A DNA stretch of 64,000 nucleotides from Aquimarina mycalae (GTDB taxonomy: Bacteria > Bacteroidota > Bacteroidia > Flavobacteriales > Flavobacteriaceae), in contig NZ_JARYGY010000001.1 of NCBI RefSeq assembly GCF_029906345.1, positions 532,851 through 596,850 on the forward strand, read 5' to 3'. A program made the position numbers and the translations under genes. The notes beneath the pieces were generated by a model. The model did not search any database, was not told the DNA's origin, and was given only the letters and a program-made list of their open reading frames with translations. Below are positions 27,022 to 37,655 of this stretch, piece by piece (within the stretch, counting starts at the first letter, position 1; each line of letters begins with the position of its first letter).

Positions 27022-30000
27022 TTAATTTTTAATAATTTTATTTCTAAATTTTTCTCCAGTAGTTATATCGAAAATTTCTAAGATATATAGACCAGAAGGT
27101 AATTCTTCTACAGAAAGTCTAGTAGATTTTTGCTTATTTAGCATAGGTTCTTTTCTAATCACATTTCCAGCAATATCTATTATTCTAATTCTGGTATTTT
27201 TCATTTCAAAATTAGTAGAGATATTGATGTAGTCTGTGGCAGGATTAGGCGTAGTGCTTACTTTAAATTGATTTACAGGAACCTTATTACTTGGTTCTTC
27301 ATCTCCAAAAAAGAATCCATACTCTGCGTTTGCCAATGCCACTTCGATCTGAGCCCAGCTTCTATGATAGCGTTGCGTAAAATCTTGCCCTGCATTATAA
27401 GCTGTTTCTAATCTTTCAAATTCAGGATCGTTCTTGTATCCTGATCTAATATCAAGGAATGTAACACCTGGTTTGATCTCATCACCATTAGGCATGGTTC
27501 CAATAAAACCATTTGGAATATATACCTCTTCTTCAAAGATTCTTTTAAAATCTCCTCTATCTTCTGGAGAAGATACTCCTTTATCATCTCTATACTTATT
27601 CCACATTCTATCTAGCACTTCTTTCGCTAAATCACGAGAATCGGTGTCAAATACCGCATGTTTCTGCGTAGCGGCTGCATAATAAATAAGAGCTTTTGCC
27701 ATAGATGCTGCTACACCAAGGTCTTTTCCATAATCGGTAACCACAACACTAAGGTTGGTATTGTTTCCTGGATTATTAGAATCCCAAGTATCTGGTTCTC
27801 CTGTCCATTCCAGTGTTGCTGGTATTTCAAAATCATCATCTCCGATTAGTTTCACCTCACTTTTAACCCAAGTAACCCACTTATCCATTAAACTTTTTGC
27901 CATTGGGTCATTAGTAATATAATAGTACTCTGCTACTCTCTCCATTGACCATGCTTGCCATCCAAACCAAGTTCCACTTCCTGGATCATGATATACTGGA
28001 TTTGTATCAAAAGCCATATCATAAAATGTAGATTTACCTGCAGGATATGAGCTATAATCTCCATTCCAGCTATTGGTTGCGCCACCTGCAATCGCTCCTT
28101 CTTTAGATTGTAACCAGGTATAGAACTCCATTTGTCTTTTTAGACTTTCATTCCAATCTCTTTCTCCATTTTGAGATTGTGGTTTCAATTCATCTACCTG
28201 AGTTAAGGCATATGCCGCTACAGGGTTTTGATATCCAAAATGACAATGGCTAGAACTAATTCTAAAAGCCCATTGTGAAGCAGGATCCGCTGATCCTCCC
28301 CAGGACATATACCACGACATCAAATAATGTGCACTGTCATATCCAGATCCTGCTCCACTAGTAGCACTTTGCACTCCCATAGGCTTAAAATATTTATCAA
28401 ACATCGATAATCGTAAGAAATCTCCCATTTTTGATGCTTTATCTAAATCTAGATTTCCTAAACTCGCGCCCTGTTCTTTTGCATACACTTGTGCCCAGTA
28501 CATTGCTTGCACTGCTCGGGCATCAGCATCTGGAGCACTTGTATATCTCCACTGCTTGGCATAATTTTGATCCTCAATAAATAATGGTAGGTATCCATCG
28601 GATCCGCCCCACTCAAAACTTTCCCAGGATGGATGAGGCACTGTTTCATATACAGACTCTTGTTCACCTCTTTGAAAAGTATTAATGTAAGATGGTGTAC
28701 TTACGCCATCTCCTCTGTTTCCATATCCATAAAAATTATCATTATCCAATAACCAATGCATTTGATAAATATCTGCACCATAGGTAGCTGTCAAATCAGG
28801 AGAAACTGGATCAGATCCAACAGGAGCACTAAAACTAAGAGGTGCTGGATAATCACTTGGTAATGGAAATTCACTTGCATATGCTGCGGGAGAAGAAGCA
28901 TTATATGCCGCATTTGTTGGTTGGTCTGCTGTTGTTGGAATAATAAACTCTTCTATTTTATTCCAAACGTTATTAAGAGGAGCCCAATCTTTGGTTATTC
29001 TACCATTCATAACTTCTAGCCATAACCAGTATGAATATAATTCACTGGTTGATTCGTGACCATGATCTGGAGCTTCTACGATTAATGTTTCTATAGAGTG
29101 ATGTGGAGATCCATCTGCACTAAAATATCCATTCGCTGGATCATAGAACTCATTTCTCATTTCTATAAAACGATCTATATAGGCATTATCACCTGTAGGA
29201 GGATTGATTATAATATCTCCATCTGTAACTGTTATAGTTACTACTGCCTGGTCTATTCCATTATTTCCATCTGTAACTGTTAACGTAGCCGAATATGTAC
29301 CTTTTGATACAAAGGTGTTTTCAGTAGTAACACCATCACCAGTATTTCCATCTCCAAAATCCCAGCTATAACTTAATGCATCTCCGTCCTCATCAGTAGA
29401 GGCAGAAGCATCAAATGTCACTAATAATGGAGCTTCTCCAGAAATTGGTGTTGCAGAAATATCAGCTACAGGATTAGTATTTCCTCCACCAGTATTATCA
29501 CAATTAGGCTGAGTTGAAGTAGTACTAAAATAAAGCGTATATCCACCATTTTTAGAAACCATTACAAAATTATCTCCATCCACATTCACCCAATACGCTC
29601 CATCTAAACCAGAAACTTGAGTTCCTGACAATACTGCTTCAGGTTGTGAAGTATTAAAATTATGCGTTAGATTTCCTCTAAGATCTATATACCAATCAGG
29701 TGTACCATTATTAGTATTTATAGCAAATTGATACAATCCGTTATTTGCCAAATCCCAGTTGATAGAAAATTCTCGAATGTTACTCGGATCTGGACCTCCA
29801 GAGCCAAGAACATATATATTCTCATATCTATTATTGATAGAAGGCAATGCTGAAGATATCGGTGTATCAAAACTACAATCATTTCCATCTGTTACAGGGT
29901 TTCTAACAACAGAGATTGAATTAGAAAAATCAAAATCCCCAATCAAATCTGAAACATTATTATTAGCAATTAACCCTTGTAAACCATCTTCATAGCTCAA

Positions 30001-33000
30001 ATGCCAAATCAAACAAGTTCCTTCTCCTGCTCCATCAAAATCAACCGCCTCAATATTCGCTGGTAAACCTAAAATATTATTTTGATCGTCAGTCACTACC
30101 CATTGAAAGTTCGCCCCTTCATTTCCTGATAAGGTGATTCCTGAAACATTATCTGCTATGCCATCCCCAACGGTAAATGTAAAAGGCCCTCCAACTATAG
30201 TACCGCCATCTGGACCAACTGGATTGACTACATTTCTTATTACAGAAATTGAGTTTGAAAAATCAAAATCTCCAATCAAATCCGAAACATTATTATTAGT
30301 GACTAATCCTTGTAAACCATCTTCATAGCTTAAGTGCCAGATCAAACAAGTTCCTTCTCCTGCTCCATCAAAATCAACCGCTTCAATGTTAGCAGGTAAA
30401 CCTAAAATGTTATTTTGATCATCAGTTACTACCCATTGAAAGTTTGTACCCTCATTTCCTGATAAGGTAATCCCTGAAACATTATCTGCTATACCATCTC
30501 CAACGGTAAATATAAAAGGTCCACCAACTATAGTACCGCCATCTGGAGCTGTTGGATTCGTAGTGCTATCGCAATCAGGTGCAGTTGCTGTTGTACTAAA
30601 ATAAATAGTAAATCCGCCTACTTTAGAAACTAACACAAAATTGCCTTCATCAATTGTAGCATAGTACGTACCATCAAATCCTGCAAATCCTGAGTCAGTA
30701 ATTGTTATTTCTGGTTGAGACGCATTAAAATTTTGAGTCACTTTAGGTAAGAAATCATTCCACCAATTTGGAGTACCATTATTGGTATTCATCGAAAACT
30801 GATATAGGCCGTTATTTGCCAAATCCCAGTTTATATTAAACTTAGTTACATTATCAAAGTTAGGGCCACCATCTCCCAACACAAATATGTTTTGGAATTC
30901 AGAATTTATCGTTGGTAATGGATTCGAAATTGGTGTATTAAAAGTACAACTTACACTGCCATCTGTCAGACTAATTGTTTTTGTTTCTGAGTCAGTATCA
31001 CCAGCAGCATTTGTAACCGTAAGTCTAACTGTGACCTGTCCTACTTCTGTATATGTTGTAGAAGTTGTTACTGTAGATGCAGTATCTCCATTGCCTAAAT
31101 CCCAACTATAAGTAAGATTTCCTCCTGCAGGATCAGAAGATCCTGATGCATCAAAAACAACGTCTAATGGTATTATTCCAGAATCTGCACTCATTGTAAA
31201 AGAAGCGACAGGACTTCCATCTGTGACTATAATAGATGTTGTTTTACTATCTTCTTTACTACCATCACTTACTGTAAGTTTTGCTTCAAATTCTCCTATT
31301 GTAGTATATTCATGATTGACAGAAATTCCAGATCCAGTTTCTCCATCGCCAAAATCCCAAATATAAGTTAATGAATCTCCATTCTCATCAGATGATCCCG
31401 ATGCATCGAAACTTACGGTAACTGGAGCTACTCCTGTAGTTGGATTTGCAGAAAACTCAGCAATTGGCGCTATATTACCATCGAGCACAGTAATAGTTCT
31501 TGTAAACTCAGAAGAAGTATTTGCTCCATCACTTACAGTAAGCGTTACTAAATATGATCCGATAGATGTATATGTAATTAATGGGTCTACAACAGATGAT
31601 GTTTGTCCATTACCAAAATCCCAACTGTAAGTTATTGTATCTCCATTAGGATCTGAAGACCCCGACGCATCAAAAGACACTTCTAAAGGTGCAGTTCCAG
31701 ATTCTGGAGTTGCTGTAAATGAGGCTGTAGGTACTTCTCCTCCATTAGGTTCTTTTCCTCCTACCAGTATACCATCAGCATAAATAGGAACATTATCCGA
31801 AATTTGAAGGCCACTTGTCAATCCCTGATAAGAAAAATCATTTGATGCATCCCAAGCTGTCTCTGGTGCAGTAGTAGGTAATGAAATTCTTAACTGGATT
31901 TCACTTCTATACTCTCCTTGTCCTCCTGGAAAAGGCATCTTATCTTGGTCTACCTCTATCTCTGCATAAAAGATATTACTACCAGCATCCCATTCTTGTA
32001 GACCTGTTGTGGTAGTATTTCCTGCTCCTCTAGCGGTAAGTTCATAATCACCAGCATTAAATCCAGCAGCAATACCTTCAGAAATATCAATAAAATAACG
32101 AGCTTTAAGTGTGTTAGGAACTCTTGCTGGCCATCCAGAACGGTTATTTAACCAAATGGCTACCTCGGTAAATCGAGATTGATCATTATTTAATTTAACT
32201 TCATTAGCAAATTCTAATCCAGGAGTTTCTGGTTGTGGAAAATTAGGTAATGATGACCCTCCAAATTCCATCACCATTCTTGCCAGTACTCCTTGGTAAC
32301 AAGCATTGTAATCTGTCGCGACTTCATTAGCCTGAAAATCATCTCTATCTTCCTCAAAGAAATCATCGGGTTTGGCTGGTCCTCCCATTAAAGCTCCCCA
32401 CATCGTATGTCTTGATTCTACAGGATTTGCACTACTTCTGCTCCAACTGGAATGCTGTCCTCTATGATGTGGTTTTGTTGGTGGATTTACTCCAAATCCA
32501 GTAACTAAACTTCTATTATTAGGGTTATCTCCTAATGCATAGTTTACCTGATTGATAGCAAAATTACGATACTGATTACTCTTAGGGGTATTCACATTAT
32601 CACTATAAATAAGAGCTGTTAAAGAAGCATTCATCGCATGACGTAAAGATCCCCATTGTGTTAAATGTGCCTGACCTCCTGGCGAATAATTCACACCACC
32701 GTTTCCTTGCTGCCACCAATCCAAGTGACGTTCAGCATCTGCTTTATATGTTTCTTTTCCTGTTATTATAGATAACAAAACCATGTTTCCATAAGATTTA
32801 TCTTCCCAAACAAGACTCCATAAAAAATCTGGTTGCGCATATTCTGCTTCGGCCTTATCTAAATACTTTTGATCTCCTGTAGCTTTGTATAACCAAAGTG
32901 CGCCCCAAGTTAACTCATCTTGATAATTTCCTGATGTGTAGGTTCCTACTGCTGGTATATTACCTTCTGATGTGTACAGTCCTCTGTGATTATCACCGAA

Positions 33001-33639
33001 TTCGTATAATTCTATAGCGTGACTTAATAATGTTGCACTATAAGTTGGATCACTGTCTTTAAAGATAATACTTGCAGAAGCTAGTGCTGCGGCGGTTTCG
33101 CAAGCGACATCTGTTCCTGGATTACTAGTGGTTAACGCATATGACTTACGTTGTCCATACATTGGATGTACATCAACCATCTCTGCAGGCATCCAAAAAT
33201 TATGATCTTGAGATTTACTATCTGCCACTTGTGCATAAAAAACATTAGGTGATGGGTGACATTTAATAAAATAATCTGTTACCCATTTTATGTTTCTTTT
33301 AAAATGTTCGGTTTGATTGGCTGTATCATAACCTTCTTTATATTCCAAAAACCCCCAGTTAAGGGCGGTTACAGAAAAAGCCATTGGGAAACCAAATTTA
33401 ACATGATCTCCTGCATCATTCCATCCTCCTGTAAGATCTAGTCCCACATCAGCACCGTCATTTACTCCAGAATCGGATCGCCAACTTATTCTATTCCAAT
33501 CAGGTAATTTTCCCGATTGTTGTGTTTCATAGAAAAGCAATGACTTTTGCAAAGCTTCTCCATAATTAAACTGTGCTGTTGATTTAACACAGAATAAGTA
33601 CAACATTAACATCATACTTATTTTAATAAAATTTCTCAT
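27022..33639 (-). CDS. Giant bifunctional cellulase: GH9-CBM3c-PKD-linkers-GH48 with T9SS sorting domain
   Basis: 2205 residues. A signal peptide (1-22) precedes GH9 (about 24-455) with D75 and D78 in NDAGDH and the acid E439 in [12 protein letters not shown]3c follows (475-628, closing [10 protein letters not shown]). Then come three PKD domains (635-890), an unassigned module (898-1023), two tandem 111-residue repeats (1033-1250, opening PDGGTIVGG), a second copy of the module (1255-1383) and a fourth PKD (1386-1475). GH48 (1484-2116) has its catalytic acid E1533 in HESTSE. A T9SS sorting domain (2120-2205) ends the protein. GH9 cuts chains processively from internal sites and GH48 works from reducing ends, so one polypeptide can degrade crystalline cellulose. 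The order matches Caldicellulosiruptor CelA except for the linkers and export signal. GH48 is rare in Bacteroidota. Confidence 0.95.
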   Translation of the reverse strand: MRNFIKISMMLMLYLFCVKSTAQFNYGEALQKSLLFYETQQSGKLPDWNRISWRSDSGVNDGADVGLDLTGGWNDAGDHVKFGFPMAFSVTALNWGFLEYKEGYDTANQTEHFKRNIKWVTDYFIKCHPSPNVFYAQVADSKSQDHNFWMPAEMVDVHPMYGQRKSYALTTSNPGTDVACETAAALASASIIFKDSDPTYSATLLSHAIELYEFGDNHRGLYTSEGNIPAVGTYTSGNYQDELTWGALWLYKATGDQKYLDKAEAEYAQPDFLWSLVWEDKSYGNMVLLSIITGKETYKADAERHLDWWQQGNGGVNYSPGGQAHLTQWGSLRHAMNASLTALIYSDNVNTPKSNQYRNFAINQVNYALGDNPNNRSLVTGFGVNPPTKPHHRGQHSSWSRSSANPVESRHTMWGALMGGPAKPDDFFEEDRDDFQANEVATDYNACYQGVLARMVMEFGGSSLPNFPQPETPGLEFANEVKLNNDQSRFTEVAIWLNNRSGWPARVPNTLKARYFIDISEGIAAGFNAGDYELTARGAGNTTTTGLQEWDAGSNIFYAEIEVDQDKMPFPGGQGEYRSEIQLRISLPTTAPETAWDASNDFSYQGLTSGLQISDNVPIYADGILVGGKEPNGGEVPTASFTATPESGTAPLEVSFDASGSSDPNGDTITYSWDFGNGQTSSVVDPLITYTSIGSYLVTLTVSDGANTSSEFTRTITVLDGNIAPIAEFSANPTTGVAPVTVSFDASGSSDENGDSLTYIWDFGDGETGSGISVNHEYTTIGEFEAKLTVSDGSKEDSKTTSIIVTDGSPVASFTMSADSGIIPLDVVFDASGSSDPAGGNLTYSWDLGNGDTASTVTTSTTYTEVGQVTVRLTVTNAAGDTDSETKTISLTDGSVSCTFNTPISNPLPTINSEFQNIFVLGDGGPNFDNVTKFNINWDLANNGLYQFSMNTNNGTPNWWNDFLPKVTQNFNASQPEITITDSGFAGFDGTYYATIDEGNFVLVSKVGGFTIYFSTTATAPDCDSTTNPTAPDGGTIVGGPFIFTVGDGIADNVSGITLSGNEGTNFQWVVTDDQNNILGLPANIEAVDFDGAGEGTCLIWHLSYEDGLQGLVTNNNVSDLIGDFDFSNSISVIRNVVNPVGPDGGTIVGGPFTFTVGDGIADNVSGITLSGNEGANFQWVVTDDQNNILGLPANIEAVDFDGAGEGTCLIWHLSYEDGLQGLIANNNVSDLIGDFDFSNSISVVRNPVTDGNDCSFDTPISSALPSINNRYENIYVLGSGGPDPSNIREFSINWDLANNGLYQFAINTNNGTPDWYIDLRGNLTHNFNTSQPEAVLSGTQVSGLDGAYWVNVDGDNFVMVSKNGGYTLYFSTTSTQPNCDNTGGGNTNPVADISATPISGEAPLLVTFDASASTDEDGDALSYSWDFGDGNTGDGVTTENTFVSKGTYSATLTVTDGNNGIDQAVVTITVTDGDIIINPPTGDNAYIDRFIEMRNEFYDPANGYFSADGSPHHSIETLIVEAPDHGHESTSELYSYWLWLEVMNGRITKDWAPLNNVWNKIEEFIIPTTADQPTNAAYNASSPAAYASEFPLPSDYPAPLSFSAPVGSDPVSPDLTATYGADIYQMHWLLDNDNFYGYGNRGDGVSTPSYINTFQRGEQESVYETVPHPSWESFEWGGSDGYLPLFIEDQNYAKQWRYTSAPDADARAVQAMYWAQVYAKEQGASLGNLDLDKASKMGDFLRLSMFDKYFKPMGVQSATSGAGSGYDSAHYLMSWYMSWGGSADPASQWAFRISSSHCHFGYQNPVAAYALTQVDELKPQSQNGERDWNESLKRQMEFYTWLQSKEGAIAGGATNSWNGDYSSYPAGKSTFYDMAFDTNPVYHDPGSGTWFGWQAWSMERVAEYYYITNDPMAKSLMDKWVTWVKSEVKLIGDDDFEIPATLEWTGEPDTWDSNNPGNNTNLSVVVTDYGKDLGVAASMAKALIYYAAATQKHAVFDTDSRDLAKEVLDRMWNKYRDDKGVSSPEDRGDFKRIFEEEVYIPNGFIGTMPNGDEIKPGVTFLDIRSGYKNDPEFERLETAYNAGQDFTQRYHRSWAQIEVALANAEYGFFFGDEEPSNKVPVNQFKVSTTPNPATDYINISTNFEMKNTRIRIIDIAGNVIRKEPMLNKQKSTRLSVEELPSGLYILEIFDITTGEKFRNKIIKN
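29895..30545. repeat. Two tandem near-identical 333-bp units inside the cellulase gene
   Basis: Units of 111 codons (protein opening [10 protein letters not shown], then FNWVV-like [20 protein letters not shown] and ending [14 protein letters not shown]) repeat with a 333-base period, for example AATCAAAT(C)TGAAAC at 29941 and 30274. Differences are mostly synonymous, pointing to recent duplication or gene conversion. Confidence 0.85.
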
Positions 33640-33764
33640 TGTTAGTATAGTTTTTAGATTCGTGTTTTTATTTGATTATTTAATGAAATGGTCAATAACT
33701 GGATGAAAATAGTTCTATGCGTTCCAGAGTAAAGTCCCTAATTATTATGCGATCCCAATGAATT

Positions 33765-33802
33765 AGAATTCGTTTTGAATTCTTTAGTATTCGATTTAAA
33801 AT
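33765..33802 (-). promoter_or_regulatory. 38-bp bipartite element upstream of the GH9/GH48 cellulase
   Basis: Same layout as 24225-24262: ATTTTAAATCGAAT, 13 bases, AAACGAATTCT on the minus strand. It lies 125 bases before the ATG. Its first half-site overlaps the 28-bp palindrome. A single reversed half-site-like CGAAT sequence (TTTAATCGAATTAG, 26867-26880) is seen before the GH5 gene; none is seen before GH16. Confidence 0.6.
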
Positions 33803-33821
33803 TGGTTAACCAATTTTAAAT
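33794..33821. promoter_or_regulatory. 28-bp perfect palindrome, likely operator
   Basis: A perfect inverted repeat centred on GTTAAC at 33805-33810, with arms reading outward through CCAATTTTAAAT. It lies about 155 bases upstream of the GH9/GH48 start and abuts the bipartite element. A perfect symmetric site without loop suggests a dimeric protein-binding site rather than an RNA hairpin. Confidence 0.5.
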
Positions 33822-33903
33822 TAAAAGCTAACCTACCTATCATAGATTTATTTTAACTAGATATAAAGGTTAATTAGAAGATTAAAATTCTAAGAATATG
33901 GTC

Positions 33904-33981
33904 CTATCCTATGTGTATAGCCCATTTTTGATAAAACAAATACTTAGGTACTACTGTACTCGTTTTTATAAGGTTCTTCAT
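33904..33981 (-). pseudogene. Possible remnant gene start sharing the leader of the cellulase gene
   Basis: A 25-codon frame on the minus strand (MKNLIKTSTVVPKYLFYQKW...) ends at a TAG. The 30 bases before its ATG closely match the 30 bases before the ATG of the GH9/GH48 gene (AAAAACACAAACTC...CTATATTAAT against AAAAACACGAATCT...CTATACTAAC). It may be the beginning of a deleted gene, for instance a SusC-like receptor whose N-terminus often starts MKNL, but the evidence is thin. Confidence 0.3.
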
Positions 33982-34731
33982 AATTAATATAGTTTTGAGT
34001 TTGTGTTTTTCATCTAAAACCACATCAAACATAAAGTGAAGAATGTTTGATATGACGATAGTTCATGTTTACATTTATTTCGTTCATCGATACCGTCTAT
34101 TGGTAAACTTGTTTAGTAAATTATTGATTTACAATAGTACTGCCCATCTGAACTATGAATAAAGTTATAACAACTACCGCGTAAAAATGTAAGGTTAAAT
34201 ACCTTTACTACATCTTAACAATAATTTTATAGACAGGGATTGTTCTATAGATAAGTCTTCTAGCATACCTATTTCAGTGCTTTTAAAAGAATATCCGAAA
34301 TGATCATTCTTAACCTATATTTATATCAGAATTATTCTTTTGTTAAGAAGATACTAAGAAAAAACAGTTGAAATTTAATTCCAAAATTTCCTTTTTTATA
34401 ACAAAAGAAAACTTACACAATGGTAAAACCTTACAGTTTTTTAACAAAAAATCATTTATTACAAATAATTCTTACGAAAATTTTCATAAAATAGTTAAAA
34501 TTTTAAACAAGAAACAACTTACATTGTTTTTGTTTTCTTCAAGCAATATTAGACAAAAGGCTTCTTTGAAAAGGAATTATTATGAATAACCGAATTTGAT
34601 AAAAAGAGAAATAATTCTTTCTTTTATTTAATTGTTACTAACACTTTTTGAGATGTTTGACATACATAGTTGTCCATAACAATGAATTTGGTCATTTAGA
34701 GTTTGAAGCGTGTGTAGTTGTACAATAATAA

Positions 34732-36120
34732 TTATCGTACTCCGTACTTATCAAAGAGATATACTAGTGCACTCATGGTAGCAGCTCCAAGCTCTAATTC
34801 GCGCTTATTAATTGCATCAAAAGTATCATTCTTAGCATGATGATAATCAAAATAACGCTGTGAATCTGGGCGTAAACCAGCTAGAACGATTCCATCTTTC
34901 TTTAGTGGACCAATATCAGCACCACTTCCTCCTTTAGAAAAGTAATGAATAAGATAAGGTTCAAAAAGCGGTTTCCATTTTTGTACTTGCGAAAAATTCT
35001 CATTATCACAGTCAAAAGAAAATCCTCTAGGTGTAAAACCTCCTGCATCACTTTCTAAAGCAAACACATGATTTTCTCTTTTATTTTTTGCTACTTCTGC
35101 ATATTTTTTTCCTCCGCGCAATCCGTTTTCTTCATTCATAAATAAAACCACGCGAATAGATCGTTTTGGTTTATATCCAGTTTCTTTAAATAACCTAAGT
35201 ACTTCCATTGATTGTACTACTCCAGCACCATCATCATGAGAACCATCTCCCAAATCCCAGGAATCAAGATGTCCACCAACTATCATATATTCGTTTGGAA
35301 ATTCACTCCCTGTAATTTCGCCAATTACGTTAAACGATTCTACATCTTTCCAGCTACGGCAGTTCATATTCATCAAAAACTTAATTTTTGGATTAAGTGT
35401 TAACATGGAGTGCAATAACTCTGCACCATTGGTACTAATAGCTGCGGCTGGAATCTTATCCATATTTGATAAATTACCATAGCTCATAGTTCCTGTATGA
35501 GGAAAATCATCTAATCTCAAATTCATAGAGCGTACTATCACTCCAACTGCTCCAAATTTCGCTGCTTCAGCTGCTCCCGAATATCGCTGATCCACACATC
35601 CTCCATAAGCTTCAAAAGTATTAATCAGGTCTGCTTGCATTGGACGATTATAAAATACAATTTTGCCTTTTATTTTATCCGTACCAAGTTTACGAAGATC
35701 TTCAAATCCTTTTACCTCTACAATCTCAGCTTTAACTCCACCTATCGGGGTAGGTACCGAACCGCCAAGCGCACATATTGGCACATTAGTAGTTTTACCA
35801 GGTTCTGTTTGTATATATGCAAATTCTGTTACACCTCGAGTCCATTTAGGCACCATTACCGATTGCAACCACACTTTATCCAATCCAAGATCTTCTAACT
35901 CTTGTTTTGTCCATTCAACCGCCTTTTGTGCATTTAAAGAACCTGATAATCTGGCTCCTATTTGATTGGATAAATGATCCAACCAAGCATAACTCTTTCC
36001 TTCTAACAAAGAAGCGTTATATAATTTTCTTATAGCAATAGAATCTTCTTGAGTATTGTTAGTTTGAGCAAAAGCGTTTATAGAAAAAGCTATAAAGATG
36101 GTAAGGATTATATTTTTCAC
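34732..36120 (-). CDS. M28-family zinc aminopeptidase/carboxypeptidase (carboxypeptidase Q-like), secreted
   Basis: 462 residues with a GTG start at 36120 and a signal peptide (IILTIFIAFSINAFAQ). An inserted PA-like domain (about 110-230) precedes the M28 core. Zinc ligands are visible in order: VGGHLDSWD (His/Asp), SHDDGAG (bridging Asp), MNEENG (Glu catalytic base and ligand), LESDAGG (Asp) and YHHAKNDTFD (His). All are present, so it should be active as an exported co-catalytic zinc exopeptidase. It stands alone, with the next gene upstream (PPK2) 46 bases away on the same strand. Confidence 0.9.
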   Translation of the reverse strand: MKNIILTIFIAFSINAFAQTNNTQEDSIAIRKLYNASLLEGKSYAWLDHLSNQIGARLSGSLNAQKAVEWTKQELEDLGLDKVWLQSVMVPKWTRGVTEFAYIQTEPGKTTNVPICALGGSVPTPIGGVKAEIVEVKGFEDLRKLGTDKIKGKIVFYNRPMQADLINTFEAYGGCVDQRYSGAAEAAKFGAVGVIVRSMNLRLDDFPHTGTMSYGNLSNMDKIPAAAISTNGAELLHSMLTLNPKIKFLMNMNCRSWKDVESFNVIGEITGSEFPNEYMIVGGHLDSWDLGDGSHDDGAGVVQSMEVLRLFKETGYKPKRSIRVVLFMNEENGLRGGKKYAEVAKNKRENHVFALESDAGGFTPRGFSFDCDNENFSQVQKWKPLFEPYLIHYFSKGGSGADIGPLKKDGIVLAGLRPDSQRYFDYHHAKNDTFDAINKRELELGAATMSALVYLFDKYGVR

Positions 36121-36166
36121 GGAGGTATTTTTATAAAATATTATTTGATGTATCGATAAGATACTT

Positions 36167-37045
36167 TTATTCGTTTTCTAATTGTTGTTTATATAATTCC
36201 AAATTGGACTGCGTTTCTTTGTCTAATTCTGGTTCTTTAATATCTTCAAACTTTGTTAGTGTATCATATAATGTTTTAGCTACGATATACCTTGCTGTAG
36301 GTTTATCATCTGCTGGAATTACATACCAAGGCGCATGTGGCAACGATGTTTTATTAATAGCTTCTTGATAGCAACTTTGATATTCATCCCAAAGTTTTCG
36401 TTCTTTGAGATCTCCTTTAGAGAATTTCCAGTTTTTTTCTTTCTTTTCTAATCTTCTTAAAAGTCTATTTTTTTGTTCTTCTTTAGACAAATGAAGATAA
36501 AATTTATAAATCAACGTTCCATTTTCTGCTATATGTTTTTCAAAATTTCTTATTTGTTCAAAACGTTTTTCCCAAAATGCTTCATTAACATCTTCAACTG
36601 AATTAACATCAGGGAGATTTTCACTCATAATGTATTCGGGATGTACTCTTGTGACTAATACATTTTCGTAATGTGTTCTATTAAAGACAGAAAATCTACC
36701 TCGCTGTGGCAAAGCTATATAATGCCTCCATAAATAATCATGTCCAAGCTCTAACTCTGTCGGTACTTTAAAACTATGAACCACAATTCCTCTTGTATTA
36801 AAGTCTTTAAATACTTCACGAATCAAGCTATCTTTTCCTGCAGTGTCCATTCCTTGCAAACAAATCAATATGGCATACTTATCATGTGCGTATATGGTAT
36901 CCTGAAACTTACCTAGCTTCTCTCTTACTTCTTCTAGCTCTTTTTCAATTTTCTTTTCACTAGCGTCAAGGTCATAAGTGGTTGCAACTTTTGACAATTC
37001 TATTGATTCAGAAACTCTGAAATCTTCGGGATTAATTTTATTCAT
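36167..37045 (-). CDS. PPK2-family polyphosphate kinase / polyphosphate:nucleotide phosphotransferase
   Basis: 292 residues, the length of single-domain PPK2 enzymes. Walker A-like GMDTAGKDSLIREVF (about 66-80), the lid/Arg region FSVFNRTHYENVLVTRVHPE and WKFSKGDLKERKLWDEY are PPK2 family marks. The enzyme moves phosphate between inorganic polyphosphate and nucleoside mono- or diphosphates. The sequence GMDTAGKD is typical of the group acting on both AMP and ADP (class III), but class assignment needs an alignment. It is cytosolic. It may be co-transcribed with the M28 peptidase, 46 bases downstream, without an obvious functional link. Confidence 0.9.
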   Translation of the reverse strand: MNKINPEDFRVSESIELSKVATTYDLDASEKKIEKELEEVREKLGKFQDTIYAHDKYAILICLQGMDTAGKDSLIREVFKDFNTRGIVVHSFKVPTELELGHDYLWRHYIALPQRGRFSVFNRTHYENVLVTRVHPEYIMSENLPDVNSVEDVNEAFWEKRFEQIRNFEKHIAENGTLIYKFYLHLSKEEQKNRLLRRLEKKEKNWKFSKGDLKERKLWDEYQSCYQEAINKTSLPHAPWYVIPADDKPTARYIVAKTLYDTLTKFEDIKEPELDKETQSNLELYKQQLENE

Positions 37046-37118
37046 AATGTGATTGGTATTATCTCTGGTAAGATACTAAAGTTTTAGATTGCTAAGAAAA
37101 CTAAAATGTTAAGGAAGA

Positions 37119-37640
37119 TTAAATACCTAAAGAATAGGTTAATCCAAATATGACAGTATCATAACGTTTGCCAAAACTTTTGAGGTTCAACTCTACAAAA
37201 ATATGTATCGGTGTAGTAATATTATACAATCCTCTAAATTTTAAGAAACCTGCGTGATTAATATCTCCTGTAGAAAAGAAAAAATCAGAAGTATCTTCGG
37301 CTCTACTTAGCACTTCATAATCGTTTATTACATATCCTACACCACCAGTTATACTAAGGGTTTCCCAATGAATTAATCGTATGTTATAGGAAAGTCCAAA
37401 TTCATTATATACTTCTGTATTTTCGAATTCCTTCACAAAAAACCGATTATATTCTCCTAGATAGGTAGTCTTTTGAGAAGAAGATGTATACTGAAATCTA
37501 ATGTCGAATCCAGCTTCTTCCTGTAGGCCCACACTAATGACCGCTCCTAGCCCAAAATCTACACTACCTCTTTCATAGTTTTGCGAAAACATGTTCAAAG
37601 AGACAAGAAAAATGGTGATTGCCAGTATTTTTTTCATCAT
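37119..37640 (-). CDS. Small outer-membrane-type protein, copy B of a tandem pair
   Basis: About 173 residues from the ATG at 37640 (a TTG/ATG/ATG cluster makes the exact start uncertain). A signal peptide ending near LNMFSQ precedes a beta-rich body with alternating strands: FDIRFQYTSSSQKTTYLGEY, then FGLSYNIRLIHWETLSITGG and IFVELNLKSFGKRYDTVIFG. It is paralogous to 37656-38177 and lies 15 bases downstream of it. It is probably a small beta-barrel. No family is recognised. Confidence 0.7.
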   Translation of the reverse strand: MMKKILAITIFLVSLNMFSQNYERGSVDFGLGAVISVGLQEEAGFDIRFQYTSSSQKTTYLGEYNRFFVKEFENTEVYNEFGLSYNIRLIHWETLSITGGVGYVINDYEVLSRAEDTSDFFFSTGDINHAGFLKFRGLYNITTPIHIFVELNLKSFGKRYDTVIFGLTYSLGI

Positions 37641-37655
37641 CAAATAAAAATAAAA

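Larger units (their letters stand above)
33640..34731. other. Long intergenic region (1.09 kb) upstream of the cellulase gene
   Basis: The largest non-coding stretch in the window. It holds the 38-bp element (33765-33802), a 28-bp palindrome (33794-33821), a small remnant frame (33904-33981) and an inverted repeat ATCAAACAT / ATGTTTGAT (34024-34051). A 73-codon frame on the plus strand at 34368-34589 is Phe/Lys/Asn-rich, matches nothing I know and is probably chance. Nothing else is apparent. Confidence 0.6.

Noticed and set aside
28458..28667. Alternative minus-strand frame inside the GH48 region
   Set aside because: It lies in another frame within the conserved GH48 coding sequence and resembles nothing known.
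29895..30545. CRISPR-like array from the tandem repeats in the cellulase gene
   Set aside because: The units are 333 bases long, in frame and coding; there are no short repeats with spacers and no cas genes.
17640..33639. A complete polysaccharide utilisation locus with SusC/SusD
   Set aside because: No SusC/SusD pair, transporter or hybrid sensor lies within this block; the only SusD is 30 kb away, so it is described as a T9SS glycanase cluster instead.
34368..34589. 73-codon frame on the plus strand in the long intergenic region
   Set aside because: Composition is Phe/Lys/Asn-rich as expected from AT-rich non-coding DNA, there is no recognisable motif, promoter or downstream terminator, and the region is occupied by control elements of the opposite strand.
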